From assembly GCA_020248865.1 (NCBI GenBank), contig JADCGS010000010.1:1-64000 (forward strand): a stretch of 64,000 nucleotides of DNA, in the 5' to 3' direction. The translations under genes were made by a program, and so were the position numbers. Origin of the DNA: Burkholderiales bacterium (GTDB lineage Bacteria; Pseudomonadota; Gammaproteobacteria; Burkholderiales; Burkholderiaceae_F). The stretch's first letter is position 1; each line of letters starts with the position of its first letter. Shown here in pieces: positions 19,525 through 29,104 of this stretch. The notes beneath the pieces were generated by a model. The model saw nothing but the letters and a program-made list of their open reading frames with translations. It was not told the origin of the DNA and did not search any database.

Positions 19525-19974
19525 ATGAGCATCGCCCAGAACAAGAAGGCCTTTCACGACTACGGCATCGAGGAGCGCTTCGAGGCCGGTCTCGTGCTCG
19601 AAGGCTGGGAGGTCAAGAGCATCCGCGCCGGGCAGGTGCACCTGAAGGAGGCTTACGTGATCGTGCGCAACGGCGAGATCTTCCTGCTCAATTCGCACGT
19701 CGCGCCGCTGAAGACCGCCTCCACCCACATCCAGCCCGAGCCCACTCGCACGCGCAAGCTCCTGCTCAAAGCAGCGGAAATCCGCAAGCTCATCGGCAAG
19801 GTCGAGCGCGCCGGCTATGCGCTGGTGCCGCTCGACCTGCACTACGTCAAGGGCCGCATCAAGCTGGAGATCGGCCTTGCCAAAGGAAAACGGCAGTTCG
19901 AGAAGCGCGACGCGCAAGCCGAGAAGGACTGGAAGCGCGAGCAGAGCCGGCTGCTCAAGCAGCGCAGCCGATGA
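19525..19974 (+). CDS. smpB: SsrA-binding protein SmpB
   Basis: A 149-residue tmRNA-binding protein needed for trans-translation on stalled ribosomes. It shows the conserved OB-barrel start ([18 protein letters not shown]), [10 protein letters not shown], the [16 protein letters not shown] strand and the basic C-terminal tail ([18 protein letters not shown]) that enters the decoding site. The ssrA RNA gene itself is not seen in this window. The stop overlaps the next gene by ATGA. Confidence 0.97.
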   Translation: MSIAQNKKAFHDYGIEERFEAGLVLEGWEVKSIRAGQVHLKEAYVIVRNGEIFLLNSHVAPLKTASTHIQPEPTRTRKLLLKAAEIRKLIGKVERAGYALVPLDLHYVKGRIKLEIGLAKGKRQFEKRDAQAEKDWKREQSRLLKQRSR

Positions 19975-20792
19975 CCATGGCAGCGGGCGAATCGATGACC
20001 AAGGGCACGCCGCTTGCCTCGGCCTTCGCCGAAGCAGGCGGCGTGCAGCGCGTGTTCGACGGTAAGGCGCACGACTACGAGCGCGGCCGGCCGGGCTATC
20101 CGACCGCGCTCTATGAGCACATCGAAAGCCTATTCGGTCGCGGCACCGCGCTGTCGATCGCCGACATCGGCGCCGGCACCGGGCTGTTCACCCGCGGCTG
20201 GCTGGAGCGCGGCCATCGGGTGGTTGCAGTGGAACCGAACGACCCGATGCGCGAGGCCGCCGACGCCATGCTGCGGGGCCAGCCCTCCTATCGCAGCGTG
20301 AACGGATCGGCCGAGGCGACCAGCCTGGCCGACGCCAGCGTCGATCTCGTCACGGCCGCGCAGGCCTTCCACTGGTTCGACACGCTGGCCTTCCGCGCCG
20401 AGTCGCTGCGCATCCTTCGGCCAGAGGGGCTGGCAGCGATCGTCTGGAACGACCGCGACGACGACGGCCTGAATCGCGATCTGAGCGCGCTCTTCGCAAC
20501 CTTCGGCGGCGCCCGGCGTACGGCCATCGCAGCGGGCCTCGTCAAGGACGAGGCGATCGGCCGATTGTTCGGCCATGGTGGCGTGCAGGCGTGGAGCACC
20601 ACCCACTCGGAACCGCTCGACGCGCCCGGGCTCGCCGCGCTTGCCTTCTCGCGCTCGTTCATGCCGCCACGAGACAGTGCTCAGGGCAGCGCGGCGCAAC
20701 GCGCGGTGCAGGAGATCTTCGACCGCTGGGCGCATGACGGACGCGTGCGCGTCGGCTACGTCACCCGTGCGCTGGTCGGTCGGCCGGCGTGA
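19971..20792 (+). CDS. Class I SAM-dependent methyltransferase
   Basis: A 273-residue protein with an N-terminal [16 protein letters not shown] segment, SAM motif [13 protein letters not shown], the acidic motif VVAVEPND, and AAQAFHWFD, which is typical of methyltransferase type 11 proteins acting on small molecules. The ATG overlaps the smpB stop (19971-19974), so it is coupled to smpB. The second Met (eight codons in) is an alternative start. The substrate is unknown. It abuts the convergent exonuclease gene with no gap. Confidence 0.88.
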   Translation: MTMAAGESMTKGTPLASAFAEAGGVQRVFDGKAHDYERGRPGYPTALYEHIESLFGRGTALSIADIGAGTGLFTRGWLERGHRVVAVEPNDPMREAADAMLRGQPSYRSVNGSAEATSLADASVDLVTAAQAFHWFDTLAFRAESLRILRPEGLAAIVWNDRDDDGLNRDLSALFATFGGARRTAIAAGLVKDEAIGRLFGHGGVQAWSTTHSEPLDAPGLAALAFSRSFMPPRDSAQGSAAQRAVQEIFDRWAHDGRVRVGYVTRALVGRPA

Positions 20793-21422
20793 TCAAGCGT
20801 TGAGCCATTTGGCCTGGCGCGCCATCTTCTGCAGGGATGCGAAGTCGCGCACGCCCTGTTGCCAGGCCCTGGGCAGCAAACGCGTGGCCAGCAATCCGGT
20901 GGCGAAGGCGTCGGCTGCCGCTGAGTGCCGGACCGACACGCTGATGCTGTAGCGCGCCAGCCATTCATCGAGCGACTTGAGCTTGGCCTCGGGATCCACC
21001 GCCGGCGCCAGTTCGGCCAGGTCCAGCCAGGGGTTGTCGAAGGGCTGGTTGACGAAGACCTTCACCGCCCGGGCCAGGAAACCGCGATCGAATGGCGCGT
21101 GGAAGGCGATGATCGGGCTGGCCCGGACAAAGTCCAGAAAGGCGCGCGTCGCCTCGGCCGGATCGACACCCTGCTCCTGCGCCTGCACGCCGATGCCGTG
21201 CACCAGGATGTTCTCGCGCGAGCTGGCGGTACTCTGGCGACAGACAATCTCGATGGCCTCGCCCGGCAGCACCCGGCCATCGCTGCGCATGGCCACGCCG
21301 CCGATCGAGATCAGGCCGTCCTTCGTGGGGTCGAAGCCGCTCGTCTCCACGTCGACGACGACCCAGCGCTGCGGCCCCTCGTCGGCCGCCACGCCCCGCA
21401 GGCGCCGGAACCAGTCGAGCAT
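20793..21422 (-). CDS. 3'-5' exonuclease, DnaQ-like (DEDDh)
   Basis: A 209-residue protein with ExoI motif VVVDVETSGFDP, ExoII-type FHAPFDRGF, and ExoIII RHSAAADAFATG containing the DEDDh His and Asp. It resembles stand-alone DnaQ/PolC epsilon-like exonucleases that are often paired with a cNMP/CBS/DUF294 protein, and the gene for such a partner ends five bases upstream. The substrate (DNA or RNA) cannot be told. The start at 21422 gives MLDWFRRLRG; the longer open frame upstream overlaps the partner gene and is a shadow. Confidence 0.9.
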   Translation of the reverse strand: MLDWFRRLRGVAADEGPQRWVVVDVETSGFDPTKDGLISIGGVAMRSDGRVLPGEAIEIVCRQSTASSRENILVHGIGVQAQEQGVDPAEATRAFLDFVRASPIIAFHAPFDRGFLARAVKVFVNQPFDNPWLDLAELAPAVDPEAKLKSLDEWLARYSISVSVRHSAAADAFATGLLATRLLPRAWQQGVRDFASLQKMARQAKWLNA

Positions 21423-21427
21423 GCCGG

Positions 21428-23338
21428 TCAGCCCGGGTAGTCCAGTTCCAGCCGCTGCTGGGCCTTGCGGGCCTGGCGCAGCGCTTCCCTGAGGATGCGC
21501 CGGTCGAGCGCCGACAGCTCGCGCGGATCGACGCGGTTCGGGTTGGCCTCGCCCGGCCCGCCGCGCTCGCTGCGCCGGTGCTGAGCATTCAGCCGCATCA
21601 GCTGCAGGAACTCGAAGGCGTCGATCCAGGCGGCGACATCGCCGACTGTCAGCCGCCCGACCTCCGCCAATCGCCTGAAGCGCTCGGCCGTGCCGGTCTC
21701 CTGCACGCCGGCGGCCAGCGCCCAGATGCGCGCGGCGTCGACGAAGGGAACGGTGCCATTGAGCTTGAGGTCCACCGGCGCGCTGGCGGCATCGCCGAGC
21801 AGCGCCTCCAGCATGCCGCCGGCCGGCGGCCGGTTGCGCAACGCGTTGTCCGACATCTGCTTGAGGAAGCGAGGCGTGCGCTGCGCGCGCGCCACCACGT
21901 CCTCGCGCAGCGCGGTGGCCAGCGCCCGGTTGCCGAAGATGCCGCGGAAGTCGAAGAAGATGCTCGCGTGCAGCAGCGCCTGCGGGTCGCCGCGCTCGAT
22001 CCAGTCGGCAAACAGGGTCGCCCAGCCATCGGTGTCGGTGCACCACTGCGGGTTGCGCGCCATGATGTCGCCCTTGCAGAGCGGGAACCCGGCCTGCGCC
22101 AGCCCGACGTTGACCCAATCGGCCAGCTCGAGCAGCTGCTCGCGCGCCGCTGCACTTCGCAGGAACACGATGCCGTTGTCTTGGTCGGTAGCGATGGTCT
22201 GTTCGGCGCGCCCTTCGCTGCCCAGTGCCAGCCAGCAGAAGCCGTCGGGGTCGAGCTTGAAGCGCTCGCAGGCCAGCGCCAGCAGCCGCTGCGTCAGTTG
22301 ATCATTCAGGTGGCTGATGAGCCGCGTGAGCTGCGCCGCGGCCACGCCCTGCGCAACCAGGTGATGCGACAGCCGGTTGATGTCCTGCGCCACGGCAGCC
22401 AGCGCCTCCGGGTTCGCGGCGCGCCGCAGGCCCGTGGCCAGTTGCCGCACCGACAGGCGCTGCAGCGTGAACAGATCGCGCTCCGACACCACGCCGACGA
22501 CACGCGCCATGCCGCCGCGCGCCTGCAGCACGGGCACGTGGCGGATCGAATGCTCGGCCATCAGCAGTGTCGCGTCGGCCGCGGTCGCATTGGCGTCGAG
22601 GGTCATCACGTCGCGCGTCATCACTTCGCGGATCGGCGTGTCGAGCGGGCGCTGGGGCAGGATCACGCGGTCGATCAGATCGGTGCGCGTGAGGATGCCC
22701 AGCACCTGCTCGCCGCCGGGAAACTCCTCGGTGACGATGACCGAACCCACGTGCGCCTGGTTCATGCGGCCGAAGGCCTCGCGCAGACTGTCGTCGGGCC
22801 GGCAGGTGAGCGGCGCACCGCGCACCAGCGCTGCCAGCGACATCCCCATGGTGCGTTCGGCGCTGGCCTCTGCAGCGTAGGTGGCCTGCATGTGCTGACG
22901 CGACAGGTCGAGCAGGCTGCCCAGCCGGCGCCGGCAAAAGCCGGCAAATGGTTCGCTACGTTGGACCAGTTCGTTGAAGCGGGCGCGCGGCAGCAGCAGG
23001 CAGAAGGTGTCGCCGACGGCCACGTAGGTCAGCGTGACGGGGCGCTCGGCCAGCAGCGCGCCGACCGGAAAGCAGTCGCCCGTGGTGGCCTCGAAGGAGA
23101 TGCGCTCCTCCTCGGTGCGACCGGTGCGCGGCTGCAGGCCGCGCACGCCGCCCTGCTTGACGATCCAGCAGTAATCGGCCACTGCCGGCGAGGGGGACAG
23201 CAAGGTCTCGCCGGGTGCGTAATAGGCGACCTCGACGTGGCTCAGCAGGAACTCGATGTCCGCCACCGCCATCTGCGAGAACGGCACATGGGGCTGGAGA
23301 ATCTGCTTCAGTGCAAGGTTGATGGTCGGCGCACCCAT
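21428..23338 (-). CDS. cNMP-binding/CBS/DUF294 nucleotidyltransferase-like signalling protein
   Basis: A 636-residue, four-part cytoplasmic protein. An N-terminal cyclic-nucleotide-binding fold spans about residues 15-135. Two CBS domains lie around 170-295 (motifs VGSVIVTEE and IREVMTRDVMTLD). The DUF294 putative nucleotidyltransferase spans about 330-460, with the GSEGR...D.D signature (LGSEGRAEQTIATDQDNGI). A C-terminal substrate-binding-like domain completes it. It is coupled to the DnaQ-like exonuclease five bases downstream; this pairing is common and suggests nucleotide-controlled nuclease action, though the mechanism is not established. Confidence 0.92.
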   Translation of the reverse strand: MGAPTINLALKQILQPHVPFSQMAVADIEFLLSHVEVAYYAPGETLLSPSPAVADYCWIVKQGGVRGLQPRTGRTEEERISFEATTGDCFPVGALLAERPVTLTYVAVGDTFCLLLPRARFNELVQRSEPFAGFCRRRLGSLLDLSRQHMQATYAAEASAERTMGMSLAALVRGAPLTCRPDDSLREAFGRMNQAHVGSVIVTEEFPGGEQVLGILTRTDLIDRVILPQRPLDTPIREVMTRDVMTLDANATAADATLLMAEHSIRHVPVLQARGGMARVVGVVSERDLFTLQRLSVRQLATGLRRAANPEALAAVAQDINRLSHHLVAQGVAAAQLTRLISHLNDQLTQRLLALACERFKLDPDGFCWLALGSEGRAEQTIATDQDNGIVFLRSAAAREQLLELADWVNVGLAQAGFPLCKGDIMARNPQWCTDTDGWATLFADWIERGDPQALLHASIFFDFRGIFGNRALATALREDVVARAQRTPRFLKQMSDNALRNRPPAGGMLEALLGDAASAPVDLKLNGTVPFVDAARIWALAAGVQETGTAERFRRLAEVGRLTVGDVAAWIDAFEFLQLMRLNAQHRRSERGGPGEANPNRVDPRELSALDRRILREALRQARKAQQRLELDYPG

Positions 23339-23392
23339 CAGGCCCCCGCCGCCGCTTGTTCGTCGCGGGCCGCTGCCGCCCGCCCTGCTGGC

Positions 23393-23578
23393 CTAGTCGC
23401 CGCCTCCGCCGTCGCCGTCATGACCGTCTCCATTGCGCTGGTGGGCGGCACCGCCGGCTGCCGGGCCGGCCGAAGGGCCGGCCGCCGCGCCGCCGGAGGT
23501 GTCGCGGTGGCGCTTGCGGGCGCTCCAGATCATGAGCACCGCCGCCACCAGCCCGAAGAGTGCAAGCCACAGTTCCAT
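23393..23578 (-). CDS. Small single-span membrane protein with Gly/Asp-rich tail
   Basis: A 61-residue product: one N-terminal membrane helix (LWLALFGLVAAVLMIWSA), a basic stop-transfer (RKRHRD), then a low-complexity Ala/Gly/Pro segment ending in GDGHDGDGGGGD. It starts 12 bases after qmcA with a GAGGGCC sequence near its start, so it may belong to the nfeD-qmcA operon. The family is not recognised. The tail resembles GC-driven low complexity, so coding status is moderately supported. Confidence 0.5.
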   Translation of the reverse strand: MELWLALFGLVAAVLMIWSARKRHRDTSGGAAAGPSAGPAAGGAAHQRNGDGHDGDGGGGD

Positions 23579-23590
23579 GGCGCAAGGCCC

Positions 23591-24544
23591 TCAGCGGATT
23601 ACCGAGCCCGGCGTTGGCCCACTCTTGACGACCGTCATGGCCGCCGCAATGAGCGAGGACACGTCGGACATGTTGGCCGGAACGATCAAGGTGTTGTTGG
23701 TCTTGGCCAGTTGGCCGAAGGCCTCGACGTACTTCTCCGCCACCCGCAGATTGACGGCCTCCATGCCGCCCGCCTGCTGGATCGCCTGCCCCACCTTGCG
23801 GACGGCCTCGGCGGTGGCTTCCGCCACCGCCAGCACGGCCGCCGCCTCGCCCTGGGCGTTGTTGATCTGCGCCTGCTTGTCGCCTTCGGACTTGGCGATC
23901 GCGGCTTCCTTCTCGCCGGTGGCGATGTTGATCTGCTCCTGCTTGCGTCCCTCGGAGCTGGCGATGAGGGCGCGCTTCTCGCGTTCGGCCGTGATCTGCT
24001 GCTGCATCGCACGCAGGATCTCATTAGGCGGCGTCAGGTCCTTGATCTCGTAGCGCAGCACCTTGACGCCCCAGTTCATGGCCGCCTCGTCGATCGAGCT
24101 GACGATGCTCTGATTGATGAACTCGCGCTCCTCGAAGGTCTTGTCGAGCTCCAGGCGGCCGATCACCGAGCGCAGCGTGGTCTGCGCCAGCTGCGTGATG
24201 GCGATGATGTAGTTGGAGGAGCCGTAGCTGGCGCGCTGCGGGTCGGTGACCTGGAAGTACAGCACGCCATCGACCGCAAGCTGGGTGTTGTCGCGCGTGA
24301 TGCAGACCTGGCTCGGAACATCGAGCGGCACCTCCTTGAGGCTGTGCTTGTAGGCCACGCGGTCGATGAATGGGATCACGATGTTCAGGCCCGGACCCAG
24401 GGTCGCGTGGTACTTGCCCAGCCGCTCCACCACCCAGGCGTGCTGCTGCGGCACGATGCGCACCGCCTTGACGATGAAGGTGATCACCACCACCAGGACG
24501 ACGAGCGCCACGATGGTCAACCCGTCGGGCATGAAAGAGTTCAT
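23591..24544 (-). CDS. qmcA: SPFH/Band 7 membrane protease-regulator protein, QmcA-like
   Basis: A 317-residue stomatin-like protein with an N-terminal membrane helix (TIVALVVLVVVITFIVKAV), the band-7 domain beginning VRIVPQQHAWVVERLGKYH, and a long coiled-coil rich in Ala, Glu and Lys (REKRALIASSEGRKQEQ onward). QmcA-type proteins form large membrane assemblies associated with FtsH quality control. The start at 24544 gives MNSFMPDGL. It follows nfeD by 50 bases; the stomatin/NfeD pair is a widely conserved functional unit. Confidence 0.94.
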   Translation of the reverse strand: MNSFMPDGLTIVALVVLVVVITFIVKAVRIVPQQHAWVVERLGKYHATLGPGLNIVIPFIDRVAYKHSLKEVPLDVPSQVCITRDNTQLAVDGVLYFQVTDPQRASYGSSNYIIAITQLAQTTLRSVIGRLELDKTFEEREFINQSIVSSIDEAAMNWGVKVLRYEIKDLTPPNEILRAMQQQITAEREKRALIASSEGRKQEQINIATGEKEAAIAKSEGDKQAQINNAQGEAAAVLAVAEATAEAVRKVGQAIQQAGGMEAVNLRVAEKYVEAFGQLAKTNNTLIVPANMSDVSSLIAAAMTVVKSGPTPGSVIR

Positions 24545-24594
24545 GAAAGCTCTCCGAAAAGCCGAATGCCAGGGCGCGGCAGCAGACCGCCGGC

Positions 24595-25011
24595 TCAGCG
24601 GCGCGGCGCCACGATCAGGCGGTTGGACTGGATATCGCGGATGACGAACTCGCCGGGCGCCGGCTGCTCGCCGGCGGCCAGCTCGATGTCCCAAAGCGCG
24701 CCGCGGTAGGACGCGCGCGCGGTACGGGTGGGGCTCCAGTGCTCCACCCGCACCACCTGCCCGACGTCCATGTTCTGCAGGTCGTTCGCGCCGGCCGGAT
24801 GCAGGCCGCGCGTCTTGCGCAGCCACAGCGAGCCGCCGAAGCCGATCACCGCCGCCACCAGCAGCTGCAGCGGCAATCCGGCCCCGAGCAACGCCGCCAC
24901 GCCGGCCGCGCCGGCTGCCAGGGCGATGACCATCAGATAGAACGTTCCGGTGAGCAGCTCCGCCACCAGCAGGCCGAAGCCGAGCACGAACCACCACACA
25001 TAGCCGCTCAT
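24595..25011 (-). CDS. NfeD family membrane protein
   Basis: A 138-residue short-form NfeD. Three to four hydrophobic segments in the first half (WWFVLGFGLLVAELLTGTFY, LMVIALAAGAAGVAALL, LLVAAVIGFGGSLWL) precede a C-terminal OB-fold with MDVGQVVRVEHWS and ARASYRGALWDIE. The protease domain of long NfeD forms is absent. It is co-transcribed with the SPFH protein after it, its usual partner. A 272-base gap upstream should hold the promoter; no clear site was picked out. Confidence 0.9.
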   Translation of the reverse strand: MSGYVWWFVLGFGLLVAELLTGTFYLMVIALAAGAAGVAALLGAGLPLQLLVAAVIGFGGSLWLRKTRGLHPAGANDLQNMDVGQVVRVEHWSPTRTARASYRGALWDIELAAGEQPAPGEFVIRDIQSNRLIVAPRR

Positions 25012-25283
25012 CGTCTTGTCCTGTTGCCTGCCTGTGTCATGCCCGAGAGGCTACCCGATCGCAGAGGCGGAGCAATCGAGACTGGACCGGATGCCGGCGC
25101 GGACGACAGGCCGACATGATGAAGGGACCAAGGCGCAGCCGGGCGCAAGGAGGGATCGGCGACGTAGCGCCGGCGCCGGCACCGGCGGCGGGTAATCCCA
25201 GCCAAAACTGCGCCGCCCCGGGCCGTCACAGCAGGCAGGCCGCAGCGCCCCTCCCCGGTCGGCGCCGCACCGGCGGCACGCCG

Positions 25284-27662
25284 TCACTGCGCCAGCCGCT
25301 TCCAGGTCTCGACCACGGTATCGGGGTTCAGCGAGATGGACTCGATACCCTGCTGCATCAGCCAGGCTGCAAAATCGACGTGGTCCGACGGACCCTGGCC
25401 GCAGATGCCGATGTACTTGCCCTCGTCGCGGCAGGCCTTGATGGCAGTGGCCAGCAGCGCCTTGACGGCCGGATCGCGCTCATCGAAACCCTCGGCCACC
25501 AGGCCGGAGTCGCGGTCCAGGCCGAGCGTCAACTGGGTGAGGTCGTTGGAGCCGATGGAAAACCCGTCGAAGAACTCGAGGAACTCGTGGGCCAGCAAGG
25601 CATTGCTCGGCAGCTCGCACATCATGATCAGGCGCAGGCCGTCCTCGCCCCGCTTCAGGCCGTTGTCGGCCAGCAGCTCGGTCACGCGGCGGGCCTCGTG
25701 CAGCGTACGCACGAAGGGCACCATGATCTCGACATTGGTCAGGCCCATGGTCGTGCGCACGCGCTTCAGTGCTGCGCACTCCATGGCAAAGCACTCGGCA
25801 AAGCTGGGCGCGATGTAGCGCGAGGCGCCGCGAAAGCCGAGCATCGGGTTCTCCTCATCCGGCTCGTAGCGGCTGCCGCCGATCAGCTTCTTGTACTCGT
25901 TGCTCTTGAAGTCGCTCATCCGCACGATGACGGGCTTCGGCCAGAAGGCCGCCGCAATGGTGGCGATGCCCTCGGCCAGGCGCGCCTCGAAGAAGGCACG
26001 TGGACTGGCGTAGCCCCGCGCCAGCGACTCCACGGCGCGCCTGAGTTCGTCGTCCAAGCGCGGGTAGTCGAGCACCGCCTTCGGGTGCACGCCGATGTTG
26101 TTGTTGATGATGAACTCCAGCCGCGCCAGGCCGACGCCGGCATTGGGCAGCGACTGGAAGTCGAACGCCAGCTGCGGATTGCCGACGTTCATCATGATCT
26201 TGACGGGTATGTCGGGCAGCGTGCCCCGGCTGACGGTCTCCACCTCCATTTCGAGGCGGCCCTCGTAGATGTTGCCGGTGTCGCCCTCGGCGCAGGAGAC
26301 GGTCACCTCGCCAGCCTGCGCCAGCGTCTCGGTCGCATCGCCGCAACCCACGACGGCCGGGATGCCCAGCTCGCGCGCGATGATCGCTGCGTGGCAGGTG
26401 CGGCCGCCGCGGTTGGTGACGATGGCGGCGGCCCGCTTCATCACCGGCTCCCAGTTGGGATCGGTCATGTCGGTGACCAGCACGTCGCCGGGCTGCACCT
26501 CGTCCATGCGCGCGGCAGCGTCGATCACCCGCACCCGACCGATGCCGATCTTCTGGCCGATCGCGCGTCCGGTGGCCAGCACTTGCGAGGACCCCTTGAG
26601 CTTGAAGCGCTGCTGCGCCTCGGCGCCCGCCTGCGACTGCACCGTCTCGGGCCGCGCCTGCAGGATGTACAGGCGCCCGTCGATGCCGTCCTTGCCCCAC
26701 TCGATGTCCATCGGCCGGCCGTAGTGCTGCTCGATCTTCACCGCGTAGCGCGCCAGCTCCAGCACGTCCTCGTCGCTGAGCGAGAAGCGATGGCGATCGG
26801 CATCGGCAACGTCCACGGTGCGCACCGTGCGGCCGCCCGCGCCGGCCTGCGCCGCCGGCTCGAACTCCATCTTGATGAGCTTCGATCCCAGGCTGCGGCG
26901 GATGATCGGGAACTTGCCGGCCGCCAGCATCGGCTTGTGCACGTAAAACTCGTCGGGGTTGACCGCGCCCTGCACCACCGTCTCGCCCAGGCCGTAACTG
27001 GCGGTGATGAACACCACGTCCCGAAAGCCCGATTCGGTGTCCATGGTGAACATCACGCCAGCAGAGCCGTGGTCCGAGCGGACCATGCGCTGCACCCCGG
27101 CCGACAGGGCCACCTCGGCATGGGTGAAACCCTTGTGCACGCGGTAGGCGATGGCTCGGTCGTTGTACAGGGAGGCAAACACGTGGCGGATGCGGTCGAG
27201 CACGGCGTCCACGCCGACCACGTTCAGGTAGGTCTCCTGCTGACCCGCGAAAGAGGCATCCGGCAGGTCCTCGGCGGTGGCGCTCGACCGCACCGCCACC
27301 GCAATGTCGTCCGCAGCATCGGCCCGCAGCCAGGCATGAAACTCGCGGATCTCGGCCTCCAGCGCTTCCGGCAGCGGCGCCGCCACCACCCAGGCCCGGA
27401 TCTCGGCCCCGACCGCGGCCAGCGCCCTGACGTCCTCGACGTCGAGCGCCGACAGTCGGGCATGGATCCTCCGCTCCAGCTCGCTCTCGCGCAGGAACAG
27501 GCGGAAAGCCTCGGCGGTCGTGGCGAAGCCGTCGGGCACGCGGATGCCTTCCTCGGAGAGCTGACTCAGCATCTCGCCCAGAGAAGCGTTCTTACCGCCG
27601 ACCGTCTCCACGTCGGTCATGCGCAACTGGCTGAACGGGATGACATGGCGTCCGCGCTGCAT
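25284..27662 (-). CDS. ppsA: Phosphoenolpyruvate synthase
   Basis: A 792-residue enzyme making PEP from pyruvate and ATP (AMP and phosphate released), needed for gluconeogenesis. The N-terminal ATP-grasp domain starts [14 protein letters not shown]. The phosphohistidine domain has the active His in [22 protein letters not shown], and the C-terminal PEP/pyruvate barrel ends with the catalytic Cys region ICGQGPSDH. Length is normal for the family. It is divergent from ppsR, which encodes its regulator, across 127 bases. Confidence 0.97.
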   Translation of the reverse strand: MQRGRHVIPFSQLRMTDVETVGGKNASLGEMLSQLSEEGIRVPDGFATTAEAFRLFLRESELERRIHARLSALDVEDVRALAAVGAEIRAWVVAAPLPEALEAEIREFHAWLRADAADDIAVAVRSSATAEDLPDASFAGQQETYLNVVGVDAVLDRIRHVFASLYNDRAIAYRVHKGFTHAEVALSAGVQRMVRSDHGSAGVMFTMDTESGFRDVVFITASYGLGETVVQGAVNPDEFYVHKPMLAAGKFPIIRRSLGSKLIKMEFEPAAQAGAGGRTVRTVDVADADRHRFSLSDEDVLELARYAVKIEQHYGRPMDIEWGKDGIDGRLYILQARPETVQSQAGAEAQQRFKLKGSSQVLATGRAIGQKIGIGRVRVIDAAARMDEVQPGDVLVTDMTDPNWEPVMKRAAAIVTNRGGRTCHAAIIARELGIPAVVGCGDATETLAQAGEVTVSCAEGDTGNIYEGRLEMEVETVSRGTLPDIPVKIMMNVGNPQLAFDFQSLPNAGVGLARLEFIINNNIGVHPKAVLDYPRLDDELRRAVESLARGYASPRAFFEARLAEGIATIAAAFWPKPVIVRMSDFKSNEYKKLIGGSRYEPDEENPMLGFRGASRYIAPSFAECFAMECAALKRVRTTMGLTNVEIMVPFVRTLHEARRVTELLADNGLKRGEDGLRLIMMCELPSNALLAHEFLEFFDGFSIGSNDLTQLTLGLDRDSGLVAEGFDERDPAVKALLATAIKACRDEGKYIGICGQGPSDHVDFAAWLMQQGIESISLNPDTVVETWKRLAQ

Positions 27663-27789
27663 GGGCTGTCCTCTCTGAGGTCTTATGGGCTGCGTCGCTG
27701 GCGGCGGCTGCCTGCGGGGCCCAGGCAGGTCGCTATGCCAGAATCACCGGGATTTTACCGATGCACCGCAACACGGCCTGATCCCTTCC

Positions 27790-28629
27790 ATGCCCGACCG
27801 CGACGGCTCCCACGAGCGCACCGTGTTCTTCGTGTCCGATGGCACCGGCATCACGGCCGAGACACTGGGACACAGCGTGATGACCCAGTTCGAATCGCTG
27901 CGCTATCGCCAGCTGCGCATGCCCTTCGTGGACAGTGCGGAGAAGGCCCGCGAGGCGGTGCAAAAGATCGCCGAGGCCGGCCGCCGCGACGGCCGGCGGC
28001 CGGTCGTGTTCTCCACGCTGGTGAACCCGGCCGTCAACGCGGAGCTGAAGGCGGCCGACGCGCTGCTGCTCGACCTGTTCGAGTCGTTCGTCGAGCCGCT
28101 GGAAATCGAGCTCGGCATGAAGTCGAGCCACTCGATCGGGCGCTCGCACAACATCTCGGACTCGGAGGAGTACAAGGCGCGGATCGAGGCCATCAACTTC
28201 GCCCTGGCACACGACGACGGCCAGAGCTCCAAGGGGCTGCAGCAGGCCGACGTGATCCTGGTGGGCGTGTCGCGCAGCGGCAAGACACCGACCAGCCTGT
28301 ACCTGGCCATGCAGTACGGCCTGAAGGCCGCCAACTATCCGCTGATTCCCGAGGACTTCGACCGCGACGCACTGCCCAGCGCGCTGCCTGCCCACCGGGC
28401 CAAGCTGTTCGGCCTGTCGATTGCCCCGGAGCGGCTGGCCGAGGTCCGGCACGAGCGGCGCCCCAACAGCCGCTACGCCGCGCTCGACAACTGTCGCCAC
28501 GAGGTCGCCGCCGCCGAGCGACTGATGCGACGCGAAGGCATCCGCTGGCTGTCCTCCACCACCAAGTCGATCGAGGAAATCGCCGCGACCATCATGCAGG
28601 AGGTGCGGCTGGACCGGCGCAGCTACTAA
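27790..28629 (+). CDS. ppsR: PEP synthase regulatory kinase/phosphorylase PpsR (DUF299)
   Basis: A 279-residue bifunctional regulator that inactivates PEP synthase by ADP-dependent phosphorylation and reactivates it by phosphorolysis. The family start [16 protein letters not shown] is clear, and the P-loop [15 protein letters not shown] lies near residue 155. The ATG at 27790 places only nine residues before the conserved domain. The divergent neighbour ppsA is the target, so the assignment is firm. Confidence 0.96.
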   Translation: MPDRDGSHERTVFFVSDGTGITAETLGHSVMTQFESLRYRQLRMPFVDSAEKAREAVQKIAEAGRRDGRRPVVFSTLVNPAVNAELKAADALLLDLFESFVEPLEIELGMKSSHSIGRSHNISDSEEYKARIEAINFALAHDDGQSSKGLQQADVILVGVSRSGKTPTSLYLAMQYGLKAANYPLIPEDFDRDALPSALPAHRAKLFGLSIAPERLAEVRHERRPNSRYAALDNCRHEVAAAERLMRREGIRWLSSTTKSIEEIAATIMQEVRLDRRSY

Positions 28630-28795
28630 TCCGCCGCGCCGTTGATGCCGCCGTCGGCGGCGCCCGCGAGCCCAGCGCCCCGTCAGCCTGCTGCAAGGCA
28701 GGCGTAGGGGCCGGGTCAGGCCATCGTCAGACAGCGCGGGCAGCATGGCAATCCTGGCATGGAGCCGGGTTAGTCATCGGATCAAGGGGGCGAGG

Positions 28796-29104
28796 ATGAA
28801 CAGACGGATCGCGATCATGGCCGTGACGCTAGCGGCTGCGCTGATGATCAGCGCCTGCGGCGGCAGCAGGGGCTACAGCCGGGGCATCTTTCACGGACTG
28901 GTGATCGACAAGACCGAGGCCGAGGTCACCGACAAACTCGGCAAGCCCGAGTCGGTCGAGCAGATCGGCAGCGACGGCGTGCGCTACGTGTATCGCCGCA
29001 AGACCTTCGATCCCGACAACGCCAACATCATCGACGAGAAGACCTTCATCGACTTCGAGAAGAAGGCGGGCAAGATGATCGTGGTCGAGGTGAGCTTCGG
29101 CTGA
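28796..29104 (+). CDS. Small lipoprotein, possibly BamE/SmpA-like fold
   Basis: A 102-residue protein with a lipoprotein signal (basic MNRRIAI, hydrophobic core, lipobox ISAC with the lipidated Cys at 21). A mature domain of about 80 residues contains KTEAEVTDKLGKPESVEQIG followed by beta-strands (VRYVYRRKTF), resembling the two-helix/three-strand SmpA/OmlA (BamE) fold. A GGGGCGAGG sequence precedes the ATG; a longer frame from 28745 lacks this. It meets trmH tail to tail without a gap. The BamE-like link is by pattern only. Confidence 0.8.
   Translation: MNRRIAIMAVTLAAALMISACGGSRGYSRGIFHGLVIDKTEAEVTDKLGKPESVEQIGSDGVRYVYRRKTFDPDNANIIDEKTFIDFEKKAGKMIVVEVSFG

Noticed and set aside
21578-24709. 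1043-codon open frame on the plus strand
   Set aside because: Antisense to the DUF294, small membrane and qmcA genes; His/Gln/Arg-rich composition typical of GC-rich shadow frames and no domain motifs.
28647-28661. Perfect GCCGCCG-T-CGGCGGC hairpin after ppsR as terminator
   Set aside because: The single-base loop is too tight and no T run follows, so it does not support a terminator.
25116-28799. 1227-codon open frame on the plus strand
   Set aside because: Covers ppsA in antisense and ppsR out of frame; translation has no recognisable domain, whereas ppsA and ppsR are clear.
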